NCBI RefSeq assembly: GCF_028829235.1
Contig: NZ_JAIWJY010000002.1
Location: 372,001-436,000 of the forward strand
DNA: 64,000 bases
Direction: 5' to 3'
DNA from: Tenacibaculum larymnensis
GTDB lineage: Bacteria; Bacteroidota; Bacteroidia; Flavobacteriales; Flavobacteriaceae
In this document: positions 1 through 9,333 of the stretch, piece after piece
How positions within the stretch are numbered: position 1 is the first letter of the stretch
Layout: every line of letters begins with the position of its first letter
Notes under the pieces: model-generated
The model's database searches: none
Told to the model about the DNA's origin: nothing
Seen by the model: the letters and a program-made list of their open reading frames with translations, nothing else
Translations under genes and position numbers: made by a program

Positions 1-1825
1 TAAAAGTAACAGCTGATGAAGCCGTTGGATAGTTTGTTAAACTAGAAGGTACAATAACATTAGCATTGGTTGGGGGAACTACACTAGGACTCCAGTTTGA
101 TGCTGTATTCCAATCGTTATCAGTAGATCCTGACCAAGTTACGGTTTCTATACCCACTAAAACATTGGTGGTACTACCTACACTGTTTAATGTCAAAACA
201 GCATCGTTAGAAGCATCGTCTTTTAACGTCCCTCCATTTGCAGCTAATGTACCAACAGCTATACCATCAGTATCTGAATCACCTGATTGTATTGTGTATC
301 TAAAAATTAAGGCACTAGTTCCGCTTCCGCTTTGGTAGACTGCTTGACGTGTAGTTGCTCCAATAGTGATAGCTATTTGAGGAGTTCCCCCAGTAGTATT
401 TACAATTATATTCTCATCAAAATTTACAGTAAAGTCCAAGTTTTGACCTGTAAGATAATTACCGTTTGCAGGAACACTAACACTTGTTACAGTTGGAGCA
501 GCAGCATCTACTAAAACAGCGGCTGTAGAACCTACACTATTTAAAGTCAGGTTTGCATCTTTTCCTCCAGCATCTTTTAAAGTGCTTCCATTTGCAGCTA
601 ACGAACCAACAGCAATACCGTCAGTATCAAGATCTCCTGTAAGAATTGTGTGTCTAAAAACTAAAGAACTTGTTCCGCTGCCACTAATATAAGTTGCTTG
701 GCGTGTGGTAGCTCCGATAGTAATAGCTATTTGCGGTATTCCTCCTGTAGTATTTACAGTTACATTTTCATCAAAGTTTACGGTAAAATCTAAATTTTCC
801 CCTGTTACATAAGTAGCATTGGCAGGTACACTCACACTAGAAACAGTAGGTGCAACTGCATTTGAAATTACAGTTGTAGTGTTGTCCGTATCATCAGTGG
901 TACCATCATTAATAACTACTGTAAAAGTGGTTGTTTCTGAAGTAGCTGTTCTGTTGTCAGTTGGGTTGAAAGATAAAGCTCTTAGTTTTGACTGTAAATC
1001 AGTAGGTGTAGTAGTAGCTATAGTATAAGGACCACTACCAGAAAGTCCCGTACCTGTTAATAATCCTTTTGCATTATTATCTAAAGTAATAGTTGCTGAT
1101 AAGTTATCTCCATCAGTATCTGTGGTTGTAATACTAGAAAAAGGAGAAATTGTACTATTATCATTCACACTTTGACCAGCAGTTGTTCCTCCAATTACTG
1201 GAGCTGTATTTGAAACAGCAGACGTAACTATCATTTCATCTATAGAGAATCCTCCAAAAATTTCAGTATCAGGTGTGATAATTAATTCGTCAATATCAGA
1301 AAATGAACCAGTTGTAGGGGATGTAAAGTCTATACTTATAGCAGAATTATGAGTAGGTGATACTAAACTAAGCGTACCAACTACAACACCATTTTTTTTA
1401 CCAGTGAATGTAAAATCAATAATAGTACCGCCTACAGCTTGCTCGTAAGCAAATTGAATTGATGTTATACCTACTTCACCACCACTATCTGTTGATAATG
1501 TAGCTGAAGACACTGCTGAACTACCATTACCGGCCCAAGCTAATACAGCATCAGTAGCTCCACCAATTGCATTAGTACCGACTCCATTTCCACTTGTAGC
1601 TAAGGCAAGAGTAATATTTCCATTTGATGTACTAGATATATCAAAGTTGTTTAATAGAGAACTAGCAGATTGATCTGCACTAGGATCTGTACCAGTAGCT
1701 AAAATTGCTGTTGATGAACCAAATTCCATAGTACTAGGAGTTTGAGCTCTTAATTGGTTGTTTGCGAACAATAGCACAGAATAAACAATTGCATTCAAAA
1801 AGAGTTTGAAGTAATAATGTCTCAT
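1..1825 (-). CDS. Large secreted repeat protein, C-terminus cut off by the window edge
   Basis: The frame is open from an ATG at 1825 to the left window edge, so about 608 residues are seen and the C-terminus is missing. It starts with a signal peptide (MRHYYFKLFL, hydrophobic core, cleavage probably after LRA before QTPST). Residues from about 20 to 200 are Ser/Thr/Gly-rich with the look of a beta-sandwich. A cadherin-like stretch follows (TTTDTDGDNLSATITL, then TFTVVINDGT). After it come two tandem copies of a 118-residue unit and the beginning of a module with the pattern WSGSTDNDWNTASNWSP, which is common in large Bacteroidetes surface proteins. Such proteins usually end in a type IX secretion signal, which would lie outside this window. 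The role is probably adhesin or cell-surface structure; no enzyme motif is visible. The class is likely; the function is unknown. Confidence 0.8.
   Translation of the reverse strand, partial: MRHYYFKLFLNAIVYSVLLFANNQLRAQTPSTMEFGSSTAILATGTDPSADQSASSLLNNFDISSTSNGNITLALATSGNGVGTNAIGGATDAVLAWAGNGSSAVSSATLSTDSGGEVGITSIQFAYEQAVGGTIIDFTFTGKKNGVVVGTLSLVSPTHNSAISIDFTSPTTGSFSDIDELIITPDTEIFGGFSIDEMIVTSAVSNTAPVIGGTTAGQSVNDNSTISPFSSITTTDTDGDNLSATITLDNNAKGLLTGTGLSGSGPYTIATTTPTDLQSKLRALSFNPTDNRTATSETTTFTVVINDGTTDDTDNTTTVISNAVAPTVSSVSVPANATYVTGENLDFTVNFDENVTVNTTGGIPQIAITIGATTRQATYISGSGTSSLVFRHTILTGDLDTDGIAVGSLAANGSTLKDAGGKDANLTLNSVGSTAAVLVDAAAPTVTSVSVPANGNYLTGQNLDFTVNFDENIIVNTTGGTPQIAITIGATTRQAVYQSGSGTSALIFRYTIQSGDSDTDGIAVGTLAANGGTLKDDASNDAVLTLNSVGSTTNVLVGIETVTWSGSTDNDWNTASNWSPSVVPPTNANVIVPSSLTNYPTASSAVTF
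146..853 (-). repeat. Two tandem 354-bp coding repeats (118 residues each)
   Basis: Within the large secreted protein, one unit runs from about 853 down to 500 and the next from 499 down to about 146. Both begin APTV(S/T)SVSVPAN and share NLDFTVNFDEN, VNTTGG, PQIAITIGATTRQA and DTDGIAVG; each ends LTLNSVGST. The similarity is also strong at DNA level, which suggests recent duplication or homogenisation. The boundaries are accurate to within a few codons. Confidence 0.8.
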
Positions 1826-1872
1826 TTTATTTAGTATATGATTGGTTAATAAATATTAAAGCTATTTTATAG

Positions 1873-1905
1873 ATAAAACTCTAATGATTTCCACTAGAGT
1901 TTTAT
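1873..1905 (-). terminator. Hairpin terminator after the collar-domain gene
   Basis: An 11-bp perfect inverted repeat (ATAAAACTCTA at 1873-1883, TAGAGTTTTAT at 1895-1905) with an 11-nt loop lies just past the stop of the collar gene on the minus strand. The T-rich arm serves as the tail. It separates this gene from the large surface protein gene. Confidence 0.6.
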
Positions 1906-1931
1906 TTTATAAGTGAACTGTAGTAAATAAG

Positions 1932-2522
1932 TTAATTTCTAGAAGGAAAAATACCTACCAAAGCAATAATATAATTAATAGCTAAATAAGGCTGTACATT
2001 AGTATGTGGTAGGTTTCCACCTGTGTTAAGTATATTTAAACCAGCGTTAGCACTAATAGTTTGCCCATTAACAGTATTGTTAGCTGGCCCATAAGCATTT
2101 ACAGGTGTTGCACCAATACCAGATCCAAAACTTGCGCCAGCAGGGACATCTCCTGCTTGAGGAGTACTACGAATACCAGCATCAGCACTTAATTGAATAT
2201 GTTGGTCAGCTGCTGTGTTATTTTGAGTTGCATGATTATGACTTGGCATTTGAGTAATGTTTAAGGTAACCGTTTCTACACCTCCTCTTTGCCCTAATCT
2301 ATAATCACTTAAGCCAGGACCATTTCTAGGTCCTATTGGGGCTCTACCTCTTAAATCAGGTAAAGCAAAAGTTGTTCTTCCGTCACCTCCGTAAGTGGTG
2401 CCTAAAATTGAAAATAAAGCTGTGTTTTGAGATATTGCTAATAATTGACCATCACAAAACGCCCAACCTCTTGGAGCGAAATTTCCTCCGAACATAACAA
2501 TTTCTCCGATAAATGGATCCAT
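1932..2522 (-). CDS. Phage tail collar-domain protein (microcystin-dependent protein family)
   Basis: The 196-residue protein starts MDPFIGEIVMFGGNFAPRGW, followed by CDGQLL, the ALFSILGTTYGGDG block and the FALPDLRGRAP motif. This is the conserved N-terminal pattern of the tail collar (Collar/MdpB) family. The middle (about 95-165) is low-complexity and Asn/Ala/Gly-rich; the end LPHTNVQPYLAINYIIALVGIFPSRN is also typical of the family. Members occur as phage short-tail-fibre domains and as free-standing bacterial proteins, often in clusters of two or three. Here there is a single copy, with no phage gene beside it. No signal peptide is visible. The family call is firm; the cellular role is unknown. 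Confidence 0.88.
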   Translation of the reverse strand: MDPFIGEIVMFGGNFAPRGWAFCDGQLLAISQNTALFSILGTTYGGDGRTTFALPDLRGRAPIGPRNGPGLSDYRLGQRGGVETVTLNITQMPSHNHATQNNTAADQHIQLSADAGIRSTPQAGDVPAGASFGSGIGATPVNAYGPANNTVNGQTISANAGLNILNTGGNLPHTNVQPYLAINYIIALVGIFPSRN

Positions 2523-2800
2523 AAATAATAAAGTTTAGTAGTTAATGTTTAGAACAACAATTTAGTAAAAAAAACAATATGCTTCGTATAACTGTTTAAT
2601 TATTTGTTGATTACAGTGTTGGTACAAGCTCGTGAAATTACTAAATGTTGAATATTTGTTTTCTAAAATCAAATTTAAAGACAAACAGAACTAAACTTTA
2701 ATTCTATTGTTTAAGCGTGTTTGATTGATATGCGAACGTATATTTTTAAGGTATATACGTTTAAGGAGAAATGTTATTTATTTGTAGTGTGTTAGCTAAG

Positions 2801-4300
2801 TTAGTTTTTTCTCCAAAAAAATGGAGTCAATAAAATTAATACGGTAAATAGTTCTAAACGACCAATTAACATTAAAAAAGAACAAAACCATTTTGCGCCT
2901 GCTGATAAATGGTTAAAGTTATCTACAGGACTAACACTACCTATTGCAGGTCCAATGTTTCCTAATGAAGAAGCACATGCACCTAAAGCAGACTTTATAT
3001 CTAAACCTAAAAGGGCTAGAACAACAGTACCAATTATGAAAATGAGCATGTAGAGTACAAAAAACGAAAGTATGTTAAATATAATGGTCTGGTTTACAGC
3101 TTTACCATCATAACGAACAGGTATTATTGCATTGGGGTGTAACGATTTTTTAAACTCTAAAAAACTATTTTTCAACATAATAATGTGACGAACAATTTTT
3201 ACTCCTCCAGATGTAGATCCTGCAGATCCTCCTAAGAAAAATAAAGAGAAAAATATAGCTGTAACAAAAAAGCTCCACATAGTAAAGTCTGCTGTAACAA
3301 AACCAGTTGTGGTTACTACAGAAATAACAGAGAATAAAGAATGTCTTATAGCACTTTCTACTTCACCCCATACTTTAGGATGCTCTATACTGGTTTGTAG
3401 GTTTGAATCCTGAAAGAAGATAATCATTAAAGCTACTATGGTAGATATTCCAATAATTCCGAAGAAATAGTATTTAAATTCTTCACTTTGGATAACTTTT
3501 CTAACTTTTCCTTTTAAAGCAAAGTATGTAAGTACAAAGTTAGTTCCTGCGATGAACATGAAAAATATAATGATATATTGAATAAGTGGAGTTCCATTCC
3601 AATGAGCTACACTAGCATTTTTGGTAGAAAACCCACCTGTACTAACGGTTGCCATAGCGTGGTTTATAGCATCAAACCAAGTCATTCCAGCTACTTTTAG
3701 TAATAAAAACTCAATAGCAGTTAATAATACATAAATTAACCATAAACGTTTAGCTGTATCAGTAATTCTTGGATGTAGTTTATCAGCAGAAGGTCCTGGG
3801 GCTTCTGCCATAAAAAGTTGCATACCTCCAATACCTAATAAAGGTAAAATAGCTATGGTAAGTACAATAATTCCCATACCACCAATCCAGTGTGTACAGC
3901 TACGCCAAAATAAAATACCTTTTGGAATAGATTCAATATCTGTTAAAATAGATGACCCTGTTGTTGAGTACCCTGAAATTGTTTCAAAAAAAGCATTGGT
4001 AACACTTGGAATACTTTCTGTAAGTAAATATGGAAGCATTCCTGTAAATGATAGAGTAAGCCATCCTAAAGTAACAATAAGGTATCCTTCTTTTTTATGG
4101 ATGTTTTTATTATCAGGTTTATTAAAAAAAAATAGCAAAGATCCAATTGCAATGGTAATAATACCAGCATTTAATATTCCTAACTTTGCTGACTCATCAT
4201 AATAAAAACTTAAGGGTAGAGCAAGCCACATAAATAATCCGTTCAGGATGGCAGTAACTCCTAAAAAACGATAAACTAATTTAAGGTTAAGGCTTTCCAT
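2801..4300 (-). CDS. trkH: TrkH-family potassium uptake transmembrane subunit
   Basis: The 499-residue integral membrane protein carries four pore loops: SGYSTTG (about 109-115), STGGFST (220-226), TTTGFVT (330-336) and GNIGPAIG (447-454), each with the selectivity-filter glycine. The conserved GGSAGSTSGGVK lies at 357-368. It forms the K+ conducting channel of the Trk system in the inner membrane and is gated by TrkA. Its ATG overlaps the TrkA stop by one base (TAATG), so the two are translationally coupled, with trkA first. The length is normal for the family. Whether the ion is K+ only or K+ coupled to Na+ or H+ cannot be read from the sequence. Confidence 0.95.
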   Translation of the reverse strand: MESLNLKLVYRFLGVTAILNGLFMWLALPLSFYYDESAKLGILNAGIITIAIGSLLFFFNKPDNKNIHKKEGYLIVTLGWLTLSFTGMLPYLLTESIPSVTNAFFETISGYSTTGSSILTDIESIPKGILFWRSCTHWIGGMGIIVLTIAILPLLGIGGMQLFMAEAPGPSADKLHPRITDTAKRLWLIYVLLTAIEFLLLKVAGMTWFDAINHAMATVSTGGFSTKNASVAHWNGTPLIQYIIIFFMFIAGTNFVLTYFALKGKVRKVIQSEEFKYYFFGIIGISTIVALMIIFFQDSNLQTSIEHPKVWGEVESAIRHSLFSVISVVTTTGFVTADFTMWSFFVTAIFFSLFFLGGSAGSTSGGVKIVRHIIMLKNSFLEFKKSLHPNAIIPVRYDGKAVNQTIIFNILSFFVLYMLIFIIGTVVLALLGLDIKSALGACASSLGNIGPAIGSVSPVDNFNHLSAGAKWFCSFLMLIGRLELFTVLILLTPFFWRKN

Positions 4301-5646
4301 TACTTGAATAGGTCTTCTACAATATTTATGGCTTCAGGTAAACAAAAAACAATGGCTTTATCACCACTTTGCATTTGAAAATCACCAAAAGACATTAAGG
4401 CTTCTCCGTTTCTAATTACACCACCAATAATAGCTTCTCTAGGAAAACGTAATTCTCTAATTATTTTTTGAGTTACTTTAGCTCCAGGATGTACTTCAAA
4501 TTCAAAAACTTCAGCATCAACATTATGTAGGTTGGCTAAAGCTACTATTTCACCTTTTCTAATATGACGGAAAATATTACTTGCAGCAATTAACTTTTTA
4601 TTAATTAAAGTGTCAATACCAATAGTCTGAGAAATATTAATATAATCCATATTCTCCACTAAAGCTACTGTTTTTTTTACACCTTTAGATTTTGCTACTA
4701 AACAAGACATGATATTAGTTTCAGAGTCTCCAGTAACTGCCACAAAAGCATCCATTTCTCTAATACTTTCTTCCTCTAATAATTCTAAATCTCTACCATC
4801 ACCATAAATGACTAATGTATTACGTAGGTCTTCAGCAAGTTGTAAAGCTTTATCTTTATCTTTTTCTATTAGCTTTACTTTAAAATTATCTTTACAAAGT
4901 TTTCTCGCTGTTTTTCTTCCAACACGGCTTCCTCCTAAAATCATCACATTTGTAATGTCGATATATTCTTTTCCGATAATAGGATATAGTTTATCAATAC
5001 TATATTTAGGAACAGAGAAATATACTTGATCATTTATTTTATACTCAGTATCTCCACGAGGAATAATTGTTTGAGAAGTTCCTTCACGTTTTATAGCAAT
5101 GGTTATAAAGTCTACTAAACAAAATTTTTCTTTAGTTTCCTTAACTGTTAGATCAAGAATAGGAGATTTATACCCAAGAGTTGTTCCCATTATGTTAAAA
5201 ACTCCATTTTCAAAGGCAACTGTATCGTTAAAAGAAGATTGGTTAAGTAGTGATTTAATTTCTTCAGCAGCTAACTCTTCTGGAGAAATCATAAAATCTA
5301 CACCATAATCTTTAAAATTAATACAAGGATTGTTTAAAAATTCAGGGTTACTAATTCTAGCAATTGTTTTTTTTACACCTAATGCTTTACCTATTACAGA
5401 AATAGTAAAGTTTGTATTAGGACTTTCAGTTACTGCTAATAATAAATCGGCAGAGCTTACACCTATTTCTTTCAATAGTTTTATAGAGGTAGCGTCTCCT
5501 TTTTTGGTGATAACATCTAAATGATTGTTTAGATATTCTAATTTTTCACCATCAAAATCGACTACATATGTGTCTTGTGCTTCGTAAGAAAGGAGTTTAG
5601 CCAAATGAAAACCAACGTCTCCAGCCCCGGCTATAATAATCTTCAT
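4300..5646 (-). CDS. trkA: Trk system potassium uptake regulatory protein TrkA
   Basis: The 448-residue cytoplasmic protein has two RCK units. The first Rossmann fold begins at residue 1 (MKIIIAGAGDVGFHLAKLL) with the GxGxxG nucleotide loop and a DFDGEKLE acidic end. The second starts near 230 (NVMILGGSRVGRKTARKL). Each is followed by a TrkA_C domain (ending near 220 and 448). It binds NAD(H)/ATP and gates the TrkH pore. It is the first gene of the trkA-trkH operon, with a good Bacteroidetes promoter 26 bp upstream. Confidence 0.95.
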   Translation of the reverse strand: MKIIIAGAGDVGFHLAKLLSYEAQDTYVVDFDGEKLEYLNNHLDVITKKGDATSIKLLKEIGVSSADLLLAVTESPNTNFTISVIGKALGVKKTIARISNPEFLNNPCINFKDYGVDFMISPEELAAEEIKSLLNQSSFNDTVAFENGVFNIMGTTLGYKSPILDLTVKETKEKFCLVDFITIAIKREGTSQTIIPRGDTEYKINDQVYFSVPKYSIDKLYPIIGKEYIDITNVMILGGSRVGRKTARKLCKDNFKVKLIEKDKDKALQLAEDLRNTLVIYGDGRDLELLEEESIREMDAFVAVTGDSETNIMSCLVAKSKGVKKTVALVENMDYINISQTIGIDTLINKKLIAASNIFRHIRKGEIVALANLHNVDAEVFEFEVHPGAKVTQKIIRELRFPREAIIGGVIRNGEALMSFGDFQMQSGDKAIVFCLPEAINIVEDLFK

Positions 5647-5671
5647 ATTAAAAATTAAAAAAGATAGAGTG

Positions 5672-5703
5672 CAAAGATACTGTGCTTCTTTTGGTTGTGC
5701 AAA
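5672..5703 (-). promoter_or_regulatory. Promoter of trkA-trkH
   Basis: Read on the minus strand, TTTG (5703-5700) is followed after 20 nt by TATCTTTG (5679-5672), which matches the Bacteroidetes -33/-7 consensus TTTG-N17-23-TAnnTTTG. The predicted leader before the trkA ATG is about 20 nt. Confidence 0.7.
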
Positions 5704-5812
5704 AAATGAATTATATTTATAAATCTATAAGAAAAAGTAATTAAAGACTCATAGTTAAAAGACTAAATTTATATATGAATAGTTTTATAAGACTGTGAAA
5801 AAGAAAATAAAT

Positions 5813-6499
5813 ATGAATAAGATTTCTATTAAATCGTGGGCATTAGATGATAGGCCAAGAGAAAAACTAATGTCTAAAGGAAAAACAGTATTATCAGACG
5901 CTGAGCTAGTCGCTATTTTAATAGGTTCAGGTAACAGGGATGAAAGTGCAGTTGCTTTAGCTAAAAGGATATTACTATCAGTAAATAATGATCTAAATGT
6001 ATTAGCAAAGTTATCGGTAGAGGAATTGATGAAGTTTAAGGGAATAGGGGAGGCGAAAGCAATATCGGTAGTAACAGCCTTAGAATTTGGGAAAAGAAGG
6101 CAATTTGAAGAAAGAGCTACCGTGCCAAAAATCAAGAGTTCTAAAGATGTAGCAAAGATTATGCAACCCCTTATAGGAGATTTGCAGTATGAAGAATTTT
6201 GGGTATTGTACCTCAATAATTCAAATAAAGTATTAGCAAAACATCAGTTAAGTAAAGGTGGTTTTACAGCTACATTGGTAGATGTTAGGTTGCTTTATAA
6301 AAGAGCTTTAGAGCTTTCTGCAATTGGAATAATTGTTTGTCACAATCATCCTTCAGAAAAATTATCACCAAGTAAATCAGATGTTGATATAACAGAGAAG
6401 ATAAAACAAGCAGGTGTTACTTTAGATATTAAATTATTAGATCACTTAATAGTTACTGAAAAAGCTTATTTTAGCTTTGCAGATGAAGGAATTTTATAA
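5813..6499 (+). CDS. radC: RadC/UPF0758 family JAB-domain protein
   Basis: The protein has about 228 residues from the ATG at 5813, giving an N-terminus (MNKISIKSWALDDRPREKL) like that of relatives. An in-frame GTG at 5795 would add MKKKIN and is less likely. Residues 1-100 contain a helix-hairpin-helix (FKGIGEAKA). The C-terminal MPN+/JAB fold carries the JAMM metal motif HNHPSEKLSPSKSD, with the S and D at the expected spacing. The family was once linked to DNA repair, but its biochemical role is unsettled. The gene stands alone, divergent from trkA. Confidence 0.9.
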   Translation: MNKISIKSWALDDRPREKLMSKGKTVLSDAELVAILIGSGNRDESAVALAKRILLSVNNDLNVLAKLSVEELMKFKGIGEAKAISVVTALEFGKRRQFEERATVPKIKSSKDVAKIMQPLIGDLQYEEFWVLYLNNSNKVLAKHQLSKGGFTATLVDVRLLYKRALELSAIGIIVCHNHPSEKLSPSKSDVDITEKIKQAGVTLDIKLLDHLIVTEKAYFSFADEGIL

Positions 6500-6520
6500 T
6501 CGTTTTACGATTACTAGTTA

Positions 6521-7834
6521 ATGTTTATGATACTTATTTACACTCACAAAGTTACTCCAAGAGTACGTTATATTTTTAAACATATTTTTACTCGTATTTT
6601 ACAAGTTAAAATTGATTTTACAGGTAAGGTAGAAGAGTTTGTAGCTTATAATGGACCTAAGTTTTCATATACAAATGTTCCTTTAGGAAAGGAGTTTTTT
6701 GTTCAGAGTAATGAGTTGCTGTTCCAGCAAGGAATTAAAGATGTAGAGATAGTAATTCAAAATTGGGATGAAGTTCCTTGTTTCTTTCCAGCTGTTGAAG
6801 CTTCTGAAATTCCGTTTGATATTTTTGCTGCTAGCTTCTTCTTAGTTTCAAGGTATGAAGAATATTTACCACATATAAAAGATAAACATGGACGTTTTAC
6901 GGCAAGTGAAAGTATAGCTTATCAAAATGGGTTTTTAGAGAAACCCTTAGTTGATATTTGGGGCTATAAATTTTTGGAGACTTTGAAACAAAAATTCCCT
7001 GATTTTGAACATACAACAAGGAAATTTGAATATATATCTACAATTGATGTTGATAATGCTTATGCATATAAGCATAAAAGTTTTATAAGAACCATTGGAG
7101 GTTTCCTAAAGGATGCTTCTCAGTTCAAGGTTTTTACTATTTGGGATCGATTTGCTGTACTTTTTAATATTAAAAAAGATCCTTTTGATACATTTGAAAA
7201 AGCTATTGAATTAAAGAAAACCTATAATGTAAGAACCATATTTTTCTTTTTAATAGGTGATTATACTACATTTGATACCAATGTGTCAGCTTCAAAAAGA
7301 AAATTCAAATTATTAATAAAGGATATGGTTGATTATGCTCGTGTTGGGTTACACCCGTCATATTACACGATGAATGATGCTATAATGTTAAAAAAAGAAA
7401 AAGAGCGTTTAGAGGCAATAACGAATATGCCAATTAAACGATCAAGACAACATTATTTACGAGTGTCTTTACCTGAAACCTATCAACAGTTAATAGATTT
7501 AGAAATAGAGGAGGATTACTCTATGGGGTATGCAACGCATGTGGGATTCCGTGCAAGTACTTGTACACCTTTTTACTTTTACGATTTAGACTTTGAAATT
7601 CAAACACCCTTAAAAATATTCCCGTTTGCTTTGATGGATACAACGTTAAACGATTATATGAAGTTGACGCCAAAGCAATCTTTAGGGAAAATTAGAGATT
7701 TAAAAAATGAAGTAAAGGCAGTAAATGGTACTTTAATAACGGTGTTTCATAATGAAAGTTTGAGTAACTATTTAAGATGGAGAGGATGGAATAGACTATA
7801 TAATTCAATGCTTAAAATAGTAGGAAATGTTTAG
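6521..7834 (+). CDS. Polysaccharide deacetylase-like protein
   Basis: The 437-residue protein has a Bacteroidetes-specific N-terminal domain (about 1-165, ending near the KPLVDIWGYKFLETL pattern) followed by a NodB-like carbohydrate esterase fold. Visible motifs are STIDVDN (173-179, the Asp pair of motif 1), GLHPSYYT (the metal His region), RQHYLR, GFRASTCTPF (the Arg motif) and FHNESLS. No signal peptide is seen, so it may act in the cytoplasm or on the inner membrane face. ATG at 6527 (MILIYTHKVTPR) fits relatives as well as the ATG at 6521. It overlaps the next gene by a few bases, suggesting co-transcription. The substrate is unknown. Confidence 0.82.
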   Translation: MFMILIYTHKVTPRVRYIFKHIFTRILQVKIDFTGKVEEFVAYNGPKFSYTNVPLGKEFFVQSNELLFQQGIKDVEIVIQNWDEVPCFFPAVEASEIPFDIFAASFFLVSRYEEYLPHIKDKHGRFTASESIAYQNGFLEKPLVDIWGYKFLETLKQKFPDFEHTTRKFEYISTIDVDNAYAYKHKSFIRTIGGFLKDASQFKVFTIWDRFAVLFNIKKDPFDTFEKAIELKKTYNVRTIFFFLIGDYTTFDTNVSASKRKFKLLIKDMVDYARVGLHPSYYTMNDAIMLKKEKERLEAITNMPIKRSRQHYLRVSLPETYQQLIDLEIEEDYSMGYATHVGFRASTCTPFYFYDLDFEIQTPLKIFPFALMDTTLNDYMKLTPKQSLGKIRDLKNEVKAVNGTLITVFHNESLSNYLRWRGWNRLYNSMLKIVGNV

Positions 7835-8516
7835 GGAAGAAATGGAAATAAAGCATTTGTTTTTTGATTTAGATCACACGTTATGGGATTTTGATAGAAA
7901 TTCTAAACTAACTTTTCAACAGATTTTTGAAGAACAAAAAATTAATATTTCAATACATGATTTTTTGAAAGTGTATATTCCTGTGAATCTAAAATACTGG
8001 AAACTGTATAGGGAAGATAGAGTAGAAAAATCAGCACTAAGATATCATAGGTTAAAAGAAACATTTGATAGCTTAGAGTATACAGTTTCTGATAAATTAA
8101 TTAATCTAATATCAGAAGACTACATTCGTTATTTACCTAACTTCAACTATCTGTTTGATGATGCTATAGAGGTTTTACAATATTTAGAGAAAAAGTATCA
8201 TTTGCATATAATTACAAACGGTTTTAAAGAAGTACAAAATTTGAAATTAGAAAAATCAGGAATTCATACATTTTTTAGAGAAATAATAACTTCAGAATGT
8301 GTTGGAGTTAAAAAACCAAACCCAAAAGTTTTTGAATTTGCATTAGGTAAAGCAGGAGCAAAGGCACATCAATCGGTTATGATTGGAGATAGTTATGAGG
8401 CAGATATAATAGGGGCGATAAACTCAGGTATGAGAGCTATTCATTTTTCACAAGAAAATAAAGGTACCGAAGGACAACGAGTAAGTACCTTGGTAGAGTT
8501 AAAAAAATATTTATAG
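7827..8516 (+). CDS. HAD-superfamily hydrolase, YjjG-like nucleotidase
   Basis: The protein has about 229 residues, with HAD motif I FFDLDHTLWDF near the N-terminus, motif II ITNGF, motif III Lys in VKKPNPKVF and motif IV GDSYEADI. The WDF after motif I and the helical cap make it most like the YjjG/YfnB noncanonical pyrimidine nucleotidase group, which dephosphorylates modified nucleoside monophosphates. The ATG at 7827 overlaps the upstream stop; a second ATG at 7842 (MEIKHLFFDLDHT) gives a start closer to the family. It is likely co-transcribed with the deacetylase-like gene. Substrate specificity is inferred. Confidence 0.85.
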   Translation: MFREEMEIKHLFFDLDHTLWDFDRNSKLTFQQIFEEQKINISIHDFLKVYIPVNLKYWKLYREDRVEKSALRYHRLKETFDSLEYTVSDKLINLISEDYIRYLPNFNYLFDDAIEVLQYLEKKYHLHIITNGFKEVQNLKLEKSGIHTFFREIITSECVGVKKPNPKVFEFALGKAGAKAHQSVMIGDSYEADIIGAINSGMRAIHFSQENKGTEGQRVSTLVELKKYL

Positions 8517-8549
8517 GTTTAAAGCTAAACTTATATAAAAACAATAAAA

Positions 8550-9296
8550 ATGAAAAAAATACTTTTAATAGCGTTATTTATAACAACAGCAAGCTTTGCA
8601 CAAAAGTCAATCAATAATTATAAATACGTAATAGTACCTAGCAAGTTTGATTTTGTAAAAGGAAAAGATAAATATCAAACAAGTTCATTGACTAAATTCT
8701 TATTTAACAAGTACGGATTTACCGCTTTTTTAGAGGATGAAAAATTACCAGAAGAGACTGTAAACAATAGATGTTTAGTTTTGACAGGGTTAGTTACAGA
8801 TGATTCGAGTATGTTTACAACAAAAAGTATTGTAGAATTAAGAGATTGTTATAACAAAGTGGTGTTTACTTCAAAAGAAGGAAGAAGTAAAGAAAAAGAT
8901 TATAAAAAGGCTTATCATGAAGCTATTCGCAATGCTTTTAAATCAATACAAGTATTAAAGTATAAATATGTTCCGTTACAAGAAGATGTTGTAACTAAAG
9001 GTAAAGAAGTACCAGCGGTAACTGTCGTGCCAACTGTAGTTGAAAGCAAAGTACCTGAGGTTGTTGAGAAATCAGGAAATACTAAAGAACGATTATTTGC
9101 ACAGCCTGTAGCTAATGGATTTCAATTAGTAAACATGAAACCAGAGGTTGTTTTTCAAGTATTAAAAACGAATGTAAAGGATGTTTTTGTAATTAAAGAA
9201 AAAAACGGAATTTTATACAAAAACGGAAATTCTTGGTTTGCTGAATATTATAATAAAGGTGATAAAATTGAAAAACAATATCAGATAAAATTTTAA
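8550..9296 (+). CDS. Exported protein of unknown function
   Basis: The 248-residue protein has a clear signal peptide (MKKILLIALFITTASFA, then QKS). The N-terminal half (about 20-140) looks like a compact alpha/beta domain (YKYVIVPSKFDF, KYGFTAF, CLVLTGLVTD, AYHEAIRNAFKSI). A Val/Pro-rich linker (about 150-170) follows, then a small C-terminal beta region that includes KNGNSWFAEYY. I recognise it only as a type of conserved flavobacterial secreted protein; no catalytic motif is visible. It is 33 bp downstream of the HAD gene and followed by a strong terminator, so it is probably the last gene of a three-gene unit. Confidence 0.75.
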   Translation: MKKILLIALFITTASFAQKSINNYKYVIVPSKFDFVKGKDKYQTSSLTKFLFNKYGFTAFLEDEKLPEETVNNRCLVLTGLVTDDSSMFTTKSIVELRDCYNKVVFTSKEGRSKEKDYKKAYHEAIRNAFKSIQVLKYKYVPLQEDVVTKGKEVPAVTVVPTVVESKVPEVVEKSGNTKERLFAQPVANGFQLVNMKPEVVFQVLKTNVKDVFVIKEKNGILYKNGNSWFAEYYNKGDKIEKQYQIKF

Positions 9297-9303
9297 AAGT
9301 ATA

Positions 9304-9333
9304 AAAAGAGAGTTTGTAAAACTCTCTTTTTTT
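9304..9333. terminator. Bidirectional hairpin terminator
   Basis: GAGAGTTT (9308-9315) pairs with AAACTCTC (9319-9326) over a 3-nt loop. It is flanked by an A run on the left and seven T on the right, so it can end both the exported-protein gene (plus) and rarA (minus). Confidence 0.8.

Noticed and set aside
66..1028. Three short plus-strand ORFs in the first kilobase
   Set aside because: They are antisense to the continuous minus-strand surface protein frame, which has a signal peptide and recognisable repeats.
5785..6216. 143-residue minus-strand ORF over radC
   Set aside because: radC on the plus strand has its full JAMM motif; the opposite frame has no recognisable pattern.
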